Positions 63,701 to 64,000 of a stretch of DNA of 64,000 nt are shown here, in pieces. The notes under the pieces were generated by a model. The model was not told the DNA's origin, ran no database searches, and worked only from the letters and a program-made list of their open reading frames with translations. The position numbers and the translations under genes were made by a program. Numbering within the stretch: the stretch's first letter is position 1; each line of letters begins with the position of its first letter. This DNA is from Tubiluchus corallicola (taxonomy: Eukaryota > Priapulida > Priapulimorpha > Priapulimorphida > Tubiluchidae), in contig JAQGDQ010000098.1 of the NCBI GenBank assembly GCA_030141605.1, positions 322,636 through 386,635 of the forward strand, read 5' to 3'.

Positions 63701-64000
63701 TGTAATTTACACCAAGCACATCTTTTATACAACTGAAACAGAATCAAAACTCTCTACCTCTCAAACAAGGTATTTTATCAGTCATGTTACTTCCACATTT
63801 AGTTTCAAAATGCTTACATTCTAAAACACAGATATACTTTTCGGCTAACAGACAGACAAAATTTACAATACTCACTAGGTGGAGTAACTATAAGTTGGGC
63901 ACTTGCTTGGATGTTACCAGCCGAGCTTTGTCCAAAGCACTGGTACACTCCCTCATCGTTTGCCACAACACCGTTAATTCGAAGACCTTTATCAGTAATC
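48716..64000 (-). CDS. NEO1: Neogenin/DCC-type netrin receptor, 3' 19 exons (5' end beyond window)
   Basis: Exons in transcript order: >64000-63876, 62423-62195, 61843-61692, 61254-60961, 60182-59991, 59678-59568, 59342-58896, 58631-58476, 58289-58182, 58008-57814, 55995-55942, 55344-55209, 54609-54386, 54132-54001, 51204-51085, 50532-50403, 49830-49733, 49289-49039 and 48814-48716. All phases agree, giving about 1,083 residues. The product starts in the last part of an Ig domain ([16 protein letters not shown]). Six FN3 domains follow, then a short linker and a membrane helix ([20 protein letters not shown]). The cytoplasmic tail has P1 ([16 protein letters not shown]), P2 ([12 protein letters not shown]) and the C-terminal P3 helix ([13 protein letters not shown]). 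DCC/neogenin receptors bind netrin, and neogenin also RGM proteins, to steer axons and cell migration; P3 mediates receptor association and effector binding. P2 and P3 wording is closest to neogenin, but outside vertebrates one gene represents both. Most exons are phase 1 at both ends, so small ones could be skipped in frame. Confidence 0.95.
51003..51058. repeat. TA-rich microsatellite in a neogenin intron
   Basis: An interrupted (TA)n run lies 26 bases to the right-hand side of... the donor side of exon 51085-51204, inside the following intron in transcript order. Confidence 0.8.
51205..54000. other. Large intron of the netrin receptor (2.8 kb)
   Basis: This lies between exons 54001-54132 and 51085-51204. 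It holds a (TA)n microsatellite at 51940-51962. I see no exon, RNA gene or clear transposon in it. Confidence 0.5.
55996..57813. other. Intron before the small juxtamembrane exon of the netrin receptor
   Basis: It follows the exon that ends the sixth FN3 domain. No further exon with consistent phase and splice sites was found, although a weak GTGTAAG donor-like site lies near 56610 on the minus strand. Confidence 0.4.
61842..61939. repeat. 54-bp tandem duplication spanning a splice acceptor
   Basis: CTCTGACAAAATAACATATG followed by GTAAAGCAAGTGAACTAGGCAA occurs twice with an offset of 54 bases (the G of CTCTG is at 61846 and 61900). On the minus strand each copy ends in TTTTGTCAG, the acceptor of exon 61692-61843. 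Confidence 0.9.
62424..63875. other. Intron between the Ig4 and FN3-1 exons of the netrin receptor
   Basis: The flanking exons join directly in phase 1, so no exon needs to lie here. AT-rich, with no recognised repeat or gene. Confidence 0.5.

Noticed and set aside
1-64000. CRISPR arrays, operator-type bacterial signals, rRNA or tRNA genes
   Set aside because: The window is clearly animal nuclear DNA. No intact tRNA or rRNA gene was recognised; the tRNA/5S-like pieces at 16.1 and 32.3 kb are SINE copies.

Overview
The window is nuclear DNA from an animal. It is AT-rich, its genes are split by introns with GT-AG borders, and it carries AATAAA poly(A) signals and decayed LINE, SINE and DNA-transposon copies. 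The protein families are animal ones: a DCC/neogenin netrin receptor with all six FN3 domains, a junctophilin, METTL9, TBC1D31 and a double-doublecortin protein. Fairly short introns and close gene spacing point to an invertebrate. A tunicate is my best guess, but nothing here proves the phylum.

Layout. 0.6-5.2 kb (minus): an unrecognised gene for a repeat-rich protein of about 1,396 residues in three exons. 5.56-6.69 kb (minus): an intronless gene with two doublecortin domains, about 360 bp upstream of it in the same direction. 6.7-20.2 kb: no convincing gene, but old transposons, among them a 630-bp TTAA-flanked element inside an older dispersed repeat, a SINE and a LINE remnant. 20.3-22.5 kb (plus): an intronless TBC1D31 that lacks the long C-terminal coiled coil. 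23.4-30.1 kb (plus): the last five coding exons of a junctophilin; its first MORN exon was not found. 30.4-35.4 kb: repeats only (SINE, dispersed repeat, hAT-like remnant). 35.5-42 kb (minus): METTL9 in five coding exons, with LINE fragments in its introns. 42-48.7 kb: a decayed LINE, then probable 3' UTR. 48.7-64 kb (minus): 19 exons of a neogenin/DCC receptor, from the end of the fourth Ig domain to the P3 motif. The gene runs off the right edge.

Exon borders were placed by reading splice consensus together with reading frame. The exon sets for the repeat gene, METTL9, junctophilin and neogenin all keep phase from end to end, which is the main evidence for them. The genes do not form an evident pathway. 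TBC1D31 and DCDC2-type proteins are both linked to centrosomes or cilia in vertebrates, but neighbourhood alone does not show that they work together here.

Most notable: the repeat-rich gene with a nearly perfect 417-bp internal duplication; the TTAA transposon with a paralogous empty site elsewhere in the window; a 54-bp duplication that doubles a splice acceptor in the netrin receptor; and the truncated, intronless TBC1D31.
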